Below, in pieces: positions 7,540-17,515 of a stretch of DNA of 64,000 bases. The notes beneath the pieces were generated by a model, which ran no database searches, had not been told where the DNA came from, and was given only the letters and a program-made list of their open reading frames with translations. The stretch is taken from assembly GCA_038205115.1 (NCBI GenBank), contig JBBRCE010000022.1:9637-73636 (forward strand). The letters are read 5' to 3'. The stretch's first letter is position 1. Every line of letters begins with the position of its first letter. The position numbers and the translations under genes were made by a program. Source of the stretch: JBBRCE01 sp038205115 (lineage in GTDB: Bacteria; Planctomycetota; Planctomycetia; Pirellulales; JBBRCE01).

Positions 7540-9438
7540 TCAATTTCTCGCGGCCGTGCTCGGTTCGGCAGGGCCGTGCAAACGCTGTAGGTAGGCGCTG
7601 GCGACTTCGAAGCGGCCGATCATGCCGACCAACTTGCGGCTATCGAGACTGTCGACAATGGGCAACCGGGGCAGATCGTTTTCGACGAATAATTCCTGCG
7701 CCCGATCGAGCGTGAACTCCGGCAGCAGCGGATGGACGTCGGAACGCATTAGGTCCACCGCCAGCACCAACGAAGTCAATTCCGGCGATTGCGAAGCCAA
7801 ATGCACTTCTTCCAAGTTGACCACGCCCAACAATCGATTGGACGCATCAATGACCGGCAAGACAACTTCATTTGCCTCGCGCAGACGTGCCATCACGTTG
7901 GCGAGCGAGTCACTCGCGCGGAGCGAGACAATCGCTTTGGAAGATTCCAGAAATTGGCTCACGCGCACGCCGGCTAACACTTGGCGAACAAAGGCACCGC
8001 GATGTGCCAGCGACATCGAGCGTCCCTCGACCTGCGATTGATAGATGGACATTTTGTCGGAAAAGATGAACGACAACGTGCAAACCCACAGCGAGGGCAA
8101 CAGCAGGCTGTAGCCGCCCGTCATCTCGCTGACAATGATCAGCGTGGAGAACGGCGTCTTGGCGGCTGCGGCGAAGAATCCCGCCATGCCGACAATCACA
8201 AAACTGGCCGGGTGCGGTACCAGGTGCGGCGCAAAGCTATGAATCGCCATTCCTAACGCGCCGCCGCCGCAACCGCCAACCACCATCGACGGACCAAAAA
8301 TGCCGCCGGACCCGCCACTGCCAATCGTCAAACCGGTGGTGAGGATTTTTCCCAGTGATATGGCCATTAGCAGCACGGCCGTGCCGGCGACACTAAACCC
8401 CATCAGCGGCTGGCCATCGAGCGTCATCGACGCCTCTAATGAGGAATAGCCGAACGCCATCACCGCGAGTACCAATTTGTTTTCCTTAAACAGAAAGTAG
8501 AGCCCGCAGCCCACCAGTCCGGTCAGCAGCGCGCCGATGGCCGGTTTGAAATGATGTTTAATGGGAATTCGGTCGAACACTCCCTTCATGCCATAAAACG
8601 AACGCGTATAGAGCATCGATAGCAACACCATGAACACGGCCAGCAACGTGTATGGCCCAAGTTCCCAAGGATTTGTGAACTTCAGATCTGGAATATTGAA
8701 TAGCGGTTCCCAGCCTGAAAACGCGCCATAAACGCAATACGAGACTACGCTGGCGATGCCTGCTGGCAGAATCACTTCCGGCTCGAATTCCGGCGAAGCA
8801 TACATGACTTCGGCCGCGAAGATTGTACCGGCCAGCGGCGCACGGAAGATGGCGCCGATTCCGGCGCCCATACCGGCCGCCATCAACACGCGGCGTTCCG
8901 AAGGACGCAATTTCAGCAAGTTGCCCAACAGCGAACCAAATCCGGCGCCAATTTGCGCAATCGGTCCTTCGCGTCCGCCCGAACCTCCGGAACCGAGCGT
9001 TAACGCGCTGGAAATGATCTTCACGATCGGCACGCGTGGGCGGATGTAGCCGTTGCGATTATGATAGGCGTCAATGGCCGAATCCGTGCCGTGGCCTTCC
9101 GCTTCGGGCGCGTAATGAAACACGATGAGTCCGCTCAACAGGCCGCCCACCGTTGGTACCAGAATCAAAAGGCACGGCACCAGCGGATGATCGACAACGT
9201 GCAAAAACGAAACGGTCGGTTCGCCGCCCGGATGCGGTTCCGGGTAGTAGCCGCAGACCACGCCCAACGCGTAATGTTCGACCACTCGCGTGGCCACATA
9301 GAAAAAGATCGCGCCCACGCCCGCCACCACGCCAACCACTGCCGCCAGACCCATCGGTCGAATTTGCGCGCGGAATCGGTCGCGACCCAAACTCAAAACC
9401 CTTGGAATTCGGCTAGAAACGTCTTTCGCATCGCTCAT
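7540..9438 (-). CDS. ClC-family chloride channel/transporter with C-terminal CBS pair
   Basis: 632 residues. The N-terminal ~440 residues carry about ten membrane segments with ClC selectivity-filter motifs: GSGGSGGREGPIAQIG (including the GREGP gating glutamate) and GSGGSGGIFGPSMVVGG. The soluble tail holds two CBS domains: VSLRASDSLANVMARLREANEVVLPVIDASNRLLGVV, and later HPLLPEFTLDRAQELFVENDLPRLPIVDS. The family moves chloride, some members in exchange for protons, and CBS pairs bind adenine nucleotides. ATG 9438 is 6 bases after GGGAG; ATG 9441 is one codon earlier. An upstream in-frame extension to 10050 is antisense to the next gene and not coding. Confidence 0.92.
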   Translation of the reverse strand: MSDAKDVSSRIPRVLSLGRDRFRAQIRPMGLAAVVGVVAGVGAIFFYVATRVVEHYALGVVCGYYPEPHPGGEPTVSFLHVVDHPLVPCLLILVPTVGGLLSGLIVFHYAPEAEGHGTDSAIDAYHNRNGYIRPRVPIVKIISSALTLGSGGSGGREGPIAQIGAGFGSLLGNLLKLRPSERRVLMAAGMGAGIGAIFRAPLAGTIFAAEVMYASPEFEPEVILPAGIASVVSYCVYGAFSGWEPLFNIPDLKFTNPWELGPYTLLAVFMVLLSMLYTRSFYGMKGVFDRIPIKHHFKPAIGALLTGLVGCGLYFLFKENKLVLAVMAFGYSSLEASMTLDGQPLMGFSVAGTAVLLMAISLGKILTTGLTIGSGGSGGIFGPSMVVGGCGGGALGMAIHSFAPHLVPHPASFVIVGMAGFFAAAAKTPFSTLIIVSEMTGGYSLLLPSLWVCTLSFIFSDKMSIYQSQVEGRSMSLAHRGAFVRQVLAGVRVSQFLESSKAIVSLRASDSLANVMARLREANEVVLPVIDASNRLLGVVNLEEVHLASQSPELTSLVLAVDLMRSDVHPLLPEFTLDRAQELFVENDLPRLPIVDSLDSRKLVGMIGRFEVASAYLQRLHGPAEPSTAARN

Positions 9439-9544
9439 CATTGACTCCCATCGTTTGCATTCGAAAATTGACCGCAGTGTGCATGATAAGGCGATCGATG
9501 GCCGACGGGTAGGACAAACCGCTGATGCTGCTGGTCCGTCAACG

Positions 9545-9574
9545 AAAACAGCGTCGGGACGATGCCCGACGCTG
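9545..9574 (-). terminator. Intrinsic terminator of the DUF11-repeat gene
   Basis: CAGCGTCGGG and CCCGACGCTG form a perfect 10-bp stem with a 6-base loop (9549-9574), followed on the minus strand by TTTT (9548-9545). It lies 30 bases after the stop of the 9605 gene. Confidence 0.85.
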
Positions 9575-9604
9575 CAGTTCGATGATCGAAAAAAGCGGAT
9601 GCGT

Positions 9605-12427
9605 TTAGCGGCGCGGCGCCAGGCCGCCACTACGCCCGGCTTCACGTGGCAGCATGTCGTTTTGCAATGGAACCGGATTCGCGGACGGCAAGCGAGCCGG
9701 GCTCTTGCTGGCCAGCGGACGCTCCTCGTTGACGCGTGCTTCGATACCTCGCGACGTGCTGGATTTGGGCTCGGCGCGAAACGCCGAACCATCTTCGCCG
9801 TAGCAGAGCATCGTTTGCGACGTTGCCAGATTGACGTCCAACGCTTCGCACTTGACTTCCGTGCGGAAGGTATGCTTGCCAGCGTTTTCGACCTTAGCCC
9901 GCACCTTGAGGACCAACTCGTGGCCGGCCGGCAAAGTTGTAATCGGCTCAAAAATAACCTGCCCATCGTCGTTGTCGAACAAGGTGTAGGGCGCGCCCTG
10001 AGCAGCCACCGGGCGAACTCCATTCGAGAAGAACGCGGTGATATCCACATTTTGCGCTGTCTTGCTGCCGCGATTGCGAAGATGGACTTCGTAGGTCACC
10101 TCGTCGCCAACGCTAATCGGGCCGGCCGGATCGACGACATCCAATTTTAAGTCGGCGACGGCTTCCACCATGGTGTTGGCGGCCGCGACTTCCGTCAGAT
10201 CGGTTCCGGCGTTCGCGGTGACTTGCAAGCGATTCTGTCCGGCGCCAATCAATTGACACTTGACTTCCATTTCCGAATTGGCGCCCGGGCGAATGCTGGA
10301 CATCGACCAAACGATTTTGCCTTGATCGGCTACGAACTGCCCGCCGTTGCCGGCCGCTAGAAATTTGGCTTGCTTGGGCAAAATCGCCACGATCTGCACA
10401 TTTTCCGCCGGAGCGGTGCCCGGATTCGAGACTTTGATCGTGTAGACGGCCGAGGTTCCGGCCAACTTGGATTTGGGCGCTTCGATATCGAGTTGCAATG
10501 CCGCCCGGCGAACGATCACGTCTTCGGTGGCGCTGGTCGCCAGTCCGCCATCGGCAGTTGCTGAAGCACGCAACACCAGGTTGCCCACCTGACGCGCGGT
10601 CAGTTCGATCTCGACCGACTTGGTTTCGCCAGCCTTGACGAGCCCCATGTTGTGATTGACCGGACCTTCTTGCGAATCGCCCACGGGCGGCAGCGTCAGG
10701 ATCACATTTTCGGCGTCGCCGCTGCCAGGATTCGAGATCGACAGCTTGTAGACCTTCGATTCACCATACAGTACATCGGACGGTCCGGTGAGCGCCATCT
10801 GCAGCTTGGGCTCCTGCACTTCAACCAGCGATTGCGCCGAAGCTTGCGAGAACGTCCATTGCACGCCCAGATCGAACGGCTTCGCTTTACGCGGAATCAG
10901 CTTCAATGTCAGTTGTTCGTGCCCACGAGCATCGAGCTTGGCAATTCGCCATTGAAACGGTTCGCCGGAGTTTTGCGCGGCCGGACGGGTGTTGCCGCTT
11001 GTGGCCTGCGAACCAACCACTTCCGTCCAGTCAGGAATTTTGATGTTGACCAGCACGTCGGCCGCTGCCGCTTCACCGTCGTTTCGCAACATGATGGTGT
11101 AGGCGGACTCTTTACCGACGACGATGGTCCGCGGACCGGTTGTATCGGCGGCCAGCAGCGGTGCCTGACGTGTATCGTTCGAAGGCGTGATTTGCGGAAT
11201 CGGTTTGGCGACCTCGACGTCTGGGCGCGTGGTGTCCAAGGACGCCGGCCCTTCGGACACGCCGGTCGCAATGGGCGAAGCCAGCGGCTTGGCACCATTG
11301 CGGCGAGATGATTTGACTTCGCCCGCGGATCGTGGTGTTGCGTCGACGTCCACAAATTGTTCGGCCGATTTGGCGCCGATTGCCGGTGCCCCTCGGTCCA
11401 CGCCCCGCGCTGCTGGCTGCTGCGCGACACGGGTTTCCGGCGGCAACGGCCCGGCAGATGGTCCCTGCGCTGGCCGAACGTTGGTGACCGGCTGGCCTTG
11501 ATTCGCACGCTGTGCGGCGTTCAGACGATCTTGCAGCGAACGCTGCGCGGCATTGGGCGATGGTTGCGAAGAATTTTGTCGACCCGTCGAGGCCGGCGCA
11601 TCGTCGCTGGCGTAGGCTTCGCCGCCGTCGGCAGATTTGCTTTGCAGACGCGAATACGGATTATTCGGCTGATCACTGGCCATAGCTTCGCCGCCGCTGC
11701 TGGGCTGAGCGTTGCGACGCATCGATCCATTGCCAGCCTGGTTGTTGCCGGCCTGATTGTTGCCAGCCTGATTGTTGCCAGCCTGATTGTTGCCGGGCGT
11801 GTTACCAGCGTTGCTGGGATATTGGACCTGGCTATTCGAGCGCTGCTGCGTGCCGCCAGACTGTGGCCGCGAGCCACTGGGCTGCGTATATTGACGATTT
11901 GCCGCTGGATTGAAGGACTCGCTGTTTTGCGAATTGGAATTCGCAGGCTGGTTTTGCGCTTTGTAAGTTGGACGATTTTGGTTGCCACCGCCAAACGACT
12001 GGTTTTGATCGCCGTTCTGCGAATTCGGATTGTTGTACTGCGAATTCGGATTGTTGTACTGCGGATTTTGGTTTTGATTGTAGAACGGACCGGCGTTGCT
12101 ACCTTGCTGATTGCCGCTTTGCTGGTTGCCAGATGGCGGATTTTCTTGGCGGCTATTGAACGGTTGCGCCGCTCGGGCACCGGTGTCTGAAGACGACGTT
12201 CCGCTGGAGCCGAGAAACTTGCGATCCGCGCCGTATGGTTCGGCCTTTCGTGGCGGGCTGTTGTCCGGCGCGGACGGCGTATCGTCGCCGATCACCGCAT
12301 GGCGGAAGTTGTCCCACATTGAAGGCGGTTGATTCATCGTTCGATTGTCCTGCTGGCCAAACGCGGCCGCAGAAACAATCAAGCTAGCAAAAACCGTCAA
12401 ACCGGTGACATATGTCGGGCGAAGCAT
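9605..12427 (-). CDS. Large secreted DUF11-repeat protein with Asn/Gln-rich N-terminal half
   Basis: 940 residues. Signal peptide at 1-24 (cleavage near AAFGQQ). Residues ~85-280 are Asn/Gln/Ser/Gly-rich with tandem NNQAG and NSQYNNP units. From ~430 on come four immunoglobulin-like DUF11 repeats, each with a core such as VYTIKVSNPGTAPAENVQIVAILP, YKLSISNPGSGDAENVILTLPP or VTYEVHLRNRGSKTAQNVDITAFF. Such repeats occur in surface and wall-associated planctomycete proteins; the role here is unknown, though an extracellular adhesive or structural one is plausible. It lies 255 bases downstream of the DUF1501 gene on the same strand and ends in a clear terminator. Confidence 0.88.
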   Translation of the reverse strand: MLRPTYVTGLTVFASLIVSAAAFGQQDNRTMNQPPSMWDNFRHAVIGDDTPSAPDNSPPRKAEPYGADRKFLGSSGTSSSDTGARAAQPFNSRQENPPSGNQQSGNQQGSNAGPFYNQNQNPQYNNPNSQYNNPNSQNGDQNQSFGGGNQNRPTYKAQNQPANSNSQNSESFNPAANRQYTQPSGSRPQSGGTQQRSNSQVQYPSNAGNTPGNNQAGNNQAGNNQAGNNQAGNGSMRRNAQPSSGGEAMASDQPNNPYSRLQSKSADGGEAYASDDAPASTGRQNSSQPSPNAAQRSLQDRLNAAQRANQGQPVTNVRPAQGPSAGPLPPETRVAQQPAARGVDRGAPAIGAKSAEQFVDVDATPRSAGEVKSSRRNGAKPLASPIATGVSEGPASLDTTRPDVEVAKPIPQITPSNDTRQAPLLAADTTGPRTIVVGKESAYTIMLRNDGEAAAADVLVNIKIPDWTEVVGSQATSGNTRPAAQNSGEPFQWRIAKLDARGHEQLTLKLIPRKAKPFDLGVQWTFSQASAQSLVEVQEPKLQMALTGPSDVLYGESKVYKLSISNPGSGDAENVILTLPPVGDSQEGPVNHNMGLVKAGETKSVEIELTARQVGNLVLRASATADGGLATSATEDVIVRRAALQLDIEAPKSKLAGTSAVYTIKVSNPGTAPAENVQIVAILPKQAKFLAAGNGGQFVADQGKIVWSMSSIRPGANSEMEVKCQLIGAGQNRLQVTANAGTDLTEVAAANTMVEAVADLKLDVVDPAGPISVGDEVTYEVHLRNRGSKTAQNVDITAFFSNGVRPVAAQGAPYTLFDNDDGQVIFEPITTLPAGHELVLKVRAKVENAGKHTFRTEVKCEALDVNLATSQTMLCYGEDGSAFRAEPKSSTSRGIEARVNEERPLASKSPARLPSANPVPLQNDMLPREAGRSGGLAPRR
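11731..11795. repeat. 15-base tandem repeat encoding NNQAG
   Basis: About four copies of a 15-base unit (ATTGTTGCCAGCCTG on the plus strand), the last two nearly identical. They lie inside the Asn/Gln-rich part of the DUF11 gene. Copy number is likely variable between strains. Confidence 0.85.
12017..12065. repeat. 21-base tandem repeat encoding NSQYNNP
   Basis: Two full copies and a partial third of a 21-base unit (CTGCGAATTCGGATTGTTGTA) within the same gene. Confidence 0.8.
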
Positions 12428-12682
12428 GTGCGGATGTCCTCAATTCAGAACCTGTCGCGGCTGAGAATAGCCGGTCGCACGGTCTGTATCGACTTTTCCG
12501 ACTGTAGGGATTAAGCCAATTTCGAGGATTCTTCCAACGCTGGCATCAATGCAGCGCGACGCGGCAAGCTGGGAAAACTAGCGAGCTGCATCTCAACGCG
12601 CTACCCCGCTGTGCCAAGCTGGCACGTAAGCTGTTTCATCAAAGCCGCTGGCACGAACTGACGGCCCGGCTAGCATCGGCGT

Positions 12683-14011
12683 TTACGAAAAGAGTTCGCT
12701 GACCACCGCGCCGCCGTCCACCGTTTTCAACGGGCGATCGTCCGGCGTGTAATACTCTTCCGTGGGATCGAGTCCCAGCACGCTGCAATACGTAGTCATC
12801 AAATCCGGGATCGTGACCGGTCGATTGGTGATTTCCACGCCATCGGCATCGGTCGAGCCAATCACTTGCCCGCCGCGTACGCCGGCGCCCGCAAGCGCCG
12901 CCAGCCAAGCCTTGCTGTAGTGATCCCGTCCGCCACCTTGTTCTTTAAAACTCGGCGTGCGACCGAATTCGCCCATCCAAACCACCAGCGTGTTTTCCAG
13001 CATGCCGCGGTCGGCCAAGTCTCGCAGGAGCGTGGCATAAGCCGGATCGACAATTCCGCACAATTTTTTATTCGAAGCAAATGCGCTTCCGCGATGCGTG
13101 TCCCAACCTTGCGTGTCTTCGGCGCTAAGCACTTCCACAAAACTCACGCCTTGCTCGATCATTCTCCGGGCCAGCAAGCAACCTTGTCCAAACGACGTTC
13201 GTCCGTACGCGTCGCGGAGCGAGTCACGCTCTCGACTGAGGTCAAACGCGCCCAGGCGAGGGCTGAGTGCAAATCGGGCGGCGCGATCGTAAATATCGTG
13301 CTTCGCTTTCACCAACGCTTCCGTACCGCTACTGGCAAATTGCTGATCGAGCTGCTGAGCCAAGGCAAACCGCCGTTTGAAGACCGCCGTAGGCACTTGC
13401 GGCGTCACATCGGCGGGCAATTCGCCCGGTTCCTGCACGCGGAGCGGGTTGTATGTCACTCCCAGCACACCTGCCGACGGGTTTCGGCTGGGATAGTCGT
13501 AACGTGCCTTGCCAATCCGGACAAATGCAGGCAGATCGAAATTTGGATCATCGCGATGTTTTGCTACCATCGATCCCCACGTGGGATGCTCGACGCTGGG
13601 AGTGAATTTATAACCGGTACGCACGTAGCGAATCGCCAGATCATGCTCTGTCGGGCCGCCGGACATCGATTGAATCAAGGCAATCTTGTCCATCACCTGG
13701 GCCGTCTTCGGCCAATATTCGGCAATCGGCACGCCCGGCACGCTGGTGGCAATGGATTTCGCCGGGCCTTGATATTTTGACATCGGCTTGGGATTGAACG
13801 TCTCGAACTGGCTGGGGCCACCATCCATCCACAGCAAGATCATCGACTTGCCGGACTTCTGTAGTTCGGCTGCCTGCGCCAACAGCCGGTCGCGCCAGCC
13901 GAACGAGATCATGCCGGCCACTCCGGCGATTCCGCCCAACTGACGCAAAAATCCGCGGCGGCTCACGCTACCGTCGGAGCGAACATCGATTTTCAAGCCC
14001 GATCGAAACAT
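12683..14011 (-). CDS. DUF1501 protein with Tat signal
   Basis: 442 residues. The N-terminus has a twin-arginine motif SRRGFLRQLGG (residues ~17-27) followed by a hydrophobic stretch, so it is probably exported folded. The DUF1501 body shows ILLWMDGGPSQFETFNPKP, GVSFVEVLSAEDTQGWDTHRG and LVVWMGEFGRTPSFKEQGGGRDHY, resembling the alkaline-phosphatase/sulfatase superfamily metal site. The family is hugely expanded in planctomycetes, almost always next to DUF1549/DUF1553 genes, as here (111 bases downstream of one). Its substrate is unknown; polysaccharide metabolism is often proposed. Confidence 0.92.
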   Translation of the reverse strand: MFRSGLKIDVRSDGSVSRRGFLRQLGGIAGVAGMISFGWRDRLLAQAAELQKSGKSMILLWMDGGPSQFETFNPKPMSKYQGPAKSIATSVPGVPIAEYWPKTAQVMDKIALIQSMSGGPTEHDLAIRYVRTGYKFTPSVEHPTWGSMVAKHRDDPNFDLPAFVRIGKARYDYPSRNPSAGVLGVTYNPLRVQEPGELPADVTPQVPTAVFKRRFALAQQLDQQFASSGTEALVKAKHDIYDRAARFALSPRLGAFDLSRERDSLRDAYGRTSFGQGCLLARRMIEQGVSFVEVLSAEDTQGWDTHRGSAFASNKKLCGIVDPAYATLLRDLADRGMLENTLVVWMGEFGRTPSFKEQGGGRDHYSKAWLAALAGAGVRGGQVIGSTDADGVEITNRPVTIPDLMTTYCSVLGLDPTEEYYTPDDRPLKTVDGGAVVSELFS

Positions 14012-14122
14012 CTGGCGCCTAGGGGGAAAATGGCACGCGGCATGCCCGCGCGGTGGCGGCTGACCGAAGTTATATTACGGGCGACGACCAAAATAGCGTA
14101 GGGCCGACGTACAAACCGCGGA

Positions 14123-15979
14123 CTAATGCTTGGTTGTAAACTCGGTGGAATTGACCAGGCTCCACAACAAATCTTCGAACGCAGCGCCGCGGTTATTCAG
14201 CCGCTTGATATGCGCCAGGACAATGCGCAGTTCGCCATCCGTCGGCTCGCGCGCCAGGACTTGTTCGTACAGGTGATCGATGGCCTTCCGATCGTTTTTC
14301 TCAGCAAGCAACACCTTGCTCAATTCGGTGCCGCTGCTCGGGTCGGCCTTAATAAACTGCTGCAAATCCTCGCGATTCATCAGCAGCAGCGCTTGGCCAA
14401 TGGTGGGCGGAACTTGTTCCGTGCGCAGCGAAGGATCGTAACCAAAACGATCGCTCACGGCGGCCAAAACCGGATTGTCGCTCGACGTTTGCGTCGCCGC
14501 GCTCGTGGCGACATCGGCGGGAGCTGTCCGCGCCGCGGCACTGCCGGAAATGGAAACCAGTGAAGCGTTGACCGTCGGCTTAGGACTGCCATCCGGCGTC
14601 AGCGTGTCTCTGCCTGCGGTGGCAATCGCCGCAGCGCTCGCCGTCGCGCCGCTTGCGACCGGTCGGGCCACGGCATCACCGAGCGCCGAATTGACCGTCT
14701 TGGCCAACAGTTTGACTTCTTTGGCCGAAACGAGGCCCATGATTGGATCCTTGCCGACAACGCGTCGGCCCAGTTTTCGGATCGGCTGCGATGGAATTCC
14801 TAACGACGCCACAAGCTCTTGGTAGACCTCGTCGCTCCGCAATCGCCGCGGCGCGGATGCGGCATGAGCTTTTGAGGAACCGGCCGTGGCAACCTGCCGC
14901 TGATAGGTCTCGGTGTTGAGAATCAAACGAAACAGACCCTTCACGTCATACCCCGATGCGATGAAGTGTTGCGTCAATGCCTCGTGCACGCGGGGCAGTT
15001 CGTGATCGCCATGGTCGGACATGTTGTCGACCGACGGATAGAATCCCTTGCCGGTGAGAACCGTCCAAACGCGATTCACATAAGCCTTGGCAAACCACGG
15101 GTTGTCCGACGCGGTCATCCAATCGGCCAACGCAAAGCGTGGGTCCGTGGTAGTTTCTTCGAAATCCGCCACGGAATCGCCAGTGAACGTCACTGGCGAT
15201 AGCGGCATGCGGACGAGTCCGGAATCCTTTGCGTCCGGCATCGAGTACGACGCCTCGGGCTCAAAGCAAACTTCCTTGGTGTCCGCATCCAGCCGACCGA
15301 AAAAGGCGGCCATTTGATGAAATTGGCGGCGCTTCCAATCGTCAAACGGGTGGTCGTGGCACTCGGCGCATTGAATATTGACGCCCAGAAAAATACGCGA
15401 AACTTCCGTACTTAACTTGGCCGGATTGCCTTGATGAAAACCAATGAACGTGCCAGCCGGATTTTCCTCAATGCTGCCGGTTGCCGTCACGACGTCGCGC
15501 GTGATCTCGCTCCACGGCCGGTTGCGATTCAACTGCTCCGCCATCCAAGCCTTGAAGGGGCCGTAATCCAGATTGGCTTTTGTCGGCGGCGTTACGCGAT
15601 AACTGACGGTGTCGCACCAATAGTTGGCCCAATTCCCACCAAACTGCGACGCATTCAACAGCCGCTCGATCTCGCGCGAGCGCTTGTCGGGCTGATGATC
15701 GTTTTCGAACTCGTGAATCTCCGCATACGAGGGCTGCCGGCCGATCAGATCGAACGAAACGCGCCGCAGAAAATCGTCGTCGCTCACCAGCGGCGTGGTC
15801 ACCGGCGTTTCGATTTCGCCATCAATGATTTCATCAAGCGCAGGGCTGGTCAGACAGCGAGATTTCTTCGCACCGTGGGCTGAATTCGCCACGAATAGCG
15901 CGCAGAGCATCACCCCCAGCACGTAACGGAAACGGAAGCGCATCATAGGTTGTCGAGTCACCGCGGCAACACTGCTCAT
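14123..15979 (-). CDS. Secreted DUF1549/DUF1553 protein
   Basis: 618 residues. A signal peptide ends near residue 36 (ANSAHGAKK). DUF1549 follows with DDDFLRRVSFDLIGRQPS, FGGNWANYWCDTVSYR and IFLGVNIQCAECHDHPFDDWK; CAECH is a CxxCH heme-type motif. DUF1553 then shows ADWMTASDNPWFAKAYVNRVW, GYDVKGLFRLILNTETYQRQ and RLRSDEVYQEL. An Ala/Thr-rich insert of ~90 residues separates the end of the domain from a C-terminal LLMNREDLQQFI block. It lacks the N-terminal PSCyt1 domain of the larger paralogue at 30007. It is the first gene of a leftward cluster with a DUF1501 and a DUF11-repeat gene. Confidence 0.92.
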   Translation of the reverse strand: MSSVAAVTRQPMMRFRFRYVLGVMLCALFVANSAHGAKKSRCLTSPALDEIIDGEIETPVTTPLVSDDDFLRRVSFDLIGRQPSYAEIHEFENDHQPDKRSREIERLLNASQFGGNWANYWCDTVSYRVTPPTKANLDYGPFKAWMAEQLNRNRPWSEITRDVVTATGSIEENPAGTFIGFHQGNPAKLSTEVSRIFLGVNIQCAECHDHPFDDWKRRQFHQMAAFFGRLDADTKEVCFEPEASYSMPDAKDSGLVRMPLSPVTFTGDSVADFEETTTDPRFALADWMTASDNPWFAKAYVNRVWTVLTGKGFYPSVDNMSDHGDHELPRVHEALTQHFIASGYDVKGLFRLILNTETYQRQVATAGSSKAHAASAPRRLRSDEVYQELVASLGIPSQPIRKLGRRVVGKDPIMGLVSAKEVKLLAKTVNSALGDAVARPVASGATASAAAIATAGRDTLTPDGSPKPTVNASLVSISGSAAARTAPADVATSAATQTSSDNPVLAAVSDRFGYDPSLRTEQVPPTIGQALLLMNREDLQQFIKADPSSGTELSKVLLAEKNDRKAIDHLYEQVLAREPTDGELRIVLAHIKRLNNRGAAFEDLLWSLVNSTEFTTKH

Positions 15980-16620
15980 GGTTCGATCGAGCCCCGATTC
16001 ACGAGGGCACCATAGATCCCAATTGATCCGATCAAAACTTCAGCAGTCCGCACGCGCAGACGTAAGGAGGTAGGACGCATCGGTGTGTGTTTGTGTCTAT
16101 TCCGCTTGTCGTGGATATCGCCAAGCGTCTGACAGCAGTTTATCAGCCGCGTTGTAAAAAGTAAATAAAAGACTAACATGCGGCCAACCGCTGCGAATCG
16201 CCGTCAAAACATCAGTCAGGCACATCGACCTTACCCCGCACCAATACCGGCGCGAGGTCAAAAACGCTGCCGCCAACGAGTCCACCCAGCTAGCTCGTTC
16301 GACACTTGCACGCCGCGCTCATGAATCGCTGGCCGCCAGGCCTCAACGTTCGCCCAGTTGCGATCCGTCCTCGATCGGCTGCCTGACTTTGGCCGAATGC
16401 CTTGAAAAGTCGCTACAACACAACCGGCGGACACTTCGCAAAAAACGTTCGAAACTCGCCCAGGCAGTTTTCGGCGACTCTCTGGAATACGTTTGCCGAA
16501 CCGCCTCGGTTCGTCAACAGTGGAGCAACGCTGGCATTTCATGGTTGTCTGGCAACGGTGCGTTAGCTACGATAAGAAAGTCGGATTGGCACCCAAGCCC
16601 CCACGTTGAGTCAGTTGCGC
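15980..16620. other. Intergenic, 641 bases, no gene seen
   Basis: The region lies between the divergent DUF1549 gene and the zinc-ribbon gene. It includes an A/T-rich patch near 16150-16180 that could serve as a promoter for the leftward cluster. Open frames here show no conserved motif. Confidence 0.5.
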
Positions 16621-17469
16621 ATGGCAATCGAATTCCTGTGTCCTAACGGTCATAAACTGAGCTGCGGAGAAGAACGCGCCGGCCGGACAGCCAAATGCCC
16701 TAAGTGCGGCGTGGCCGTGCAAATTCCATCGTCGTCCACGTCGGTCGGGGGCACAACGGCCGGGGGCACAACGACCGGGGGTACAACCGCAACTGGTTCG
16801 GGCATCTTCAATCCCGCCAGCGGCAGCGACACTCGCCCGCGCGATTCTGGCGAGCTGCAAGTTGGCTCGGGCATTGGCACCAACACAATCACCTTTTATT
16901 GCCCCAACGGTCATAAGCTCAGCGGATCGATCAAGCTGCAAGGGCGCACCGGACAATGCCCACACTGCAGCGAGAAGTTTCGGATTCCATCGCTTGAAGA
17001 ACTTGAGGCGGCCCAGGCGCCCGCCGCCGAGCCTGAGTCGGGCGGCGGACTGACAGGCTTGTGGGATACCGCCTCAGCTGCGGCACCGGCGGCCGACGAG
17101 CCTCACGAACCAGAACCAACCGAGGCACAGCTTGATGTGGAATTCGGCGTTCCGGCCAACGAAACGATCGCGACGGCCGACCCTGACTTCAATTATTTCG
17201 AAATGCCGGAAGAAGCGCACCCACTCTGCCGGTTGTTCGATAAGCTGTGGGAAGAAAAAACGCATGGCGGCATTGTCGAGTTGCACATTCGCGATGCCGG
17301 CACGCTGGTGCCCGATTGGTTCGAGCGGCGTTTGTCACTCGAGTCGCACGGGCTGTTTGCGGTTCAGGCGGCCGACGGGACGCTAACGCTCACGGCCGTC
17401 GCTTGGGAGTCGGTCATTCGTGTGGTCGTTCGAAATGTCGTAGCGCTGCCCGAAGGCATGTTCGAGTAA
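16621..17469 (+). CDS. Protein with two zinc-ribbon motifs
   Basis: 282 residues from ATG 16621. Two near-identical modules are present: [20 protein letters not shown] then CPKCG (residues ~4-32), and [20 protein letters not shown] then CPHC (residues ~93-120). A Gly/Thr linker coded by a 15-base triplicate separates them. The C-terminal ~90 residues ([42 protein letters not shown]) look like a compact alpha/beta domain I do not recognise. The CPNGHKL type is common in planctomycete proteins of unknown role. It stands 46 bases before pdxJ and may be co-transcribed with it. Confidence 0.8.
   Translation: MAIEFLCPNGHKLSCGEERAGRTAKCPKCGVAVQIPSSSTSVGGTTAGGTTTGGTTATGSGIFNPASGSDTRPRDSGELQVGSGIGTNTITFYCPNGHKLSGSIKLQGRTGQCPHCSEKFRIPSLEELEAAQAPAAEPESGGGLTGLWDTASAAAPAADEPHEPEPTEAQLDVEFGVPANETIATADPDFNYFEMPEEAHPLCRLFDKLWEEKTHGGIVELHIRDAGTLVPDWFERRLSLESHGLFAVQAADGTLTLTAVAWESVIRVVVRNVVALPEGMFE
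16747..16791. repeat. 15-base tandem triplicate encoding GGTTA/T
   Basis: Units at 16747-16761, 16762-16776 and 16777-16791 begin GGGGGCACAAC, with slight divergence in the third. They form the flexible linker between the two zinc ribbons. Confidence 0.85.
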
Positions 17470-17515
17470 ACCGACCGCGGCAACGACGACTCCATTTTCA
17501 ATTCGATCGGAATCC

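Noticed and set aside
12611..12625. GTGCCA-AGC-TGGCAC inverted repeat after the DUF1501 gene
   Set aside because: Only a 6-bp stem with no U-run; too weak to call a terminator.
12600..12660. TGGCAC strings that could be sigma-54 -24 elements
   Set aside because: No TTGC element at the required spacing follows either copy.
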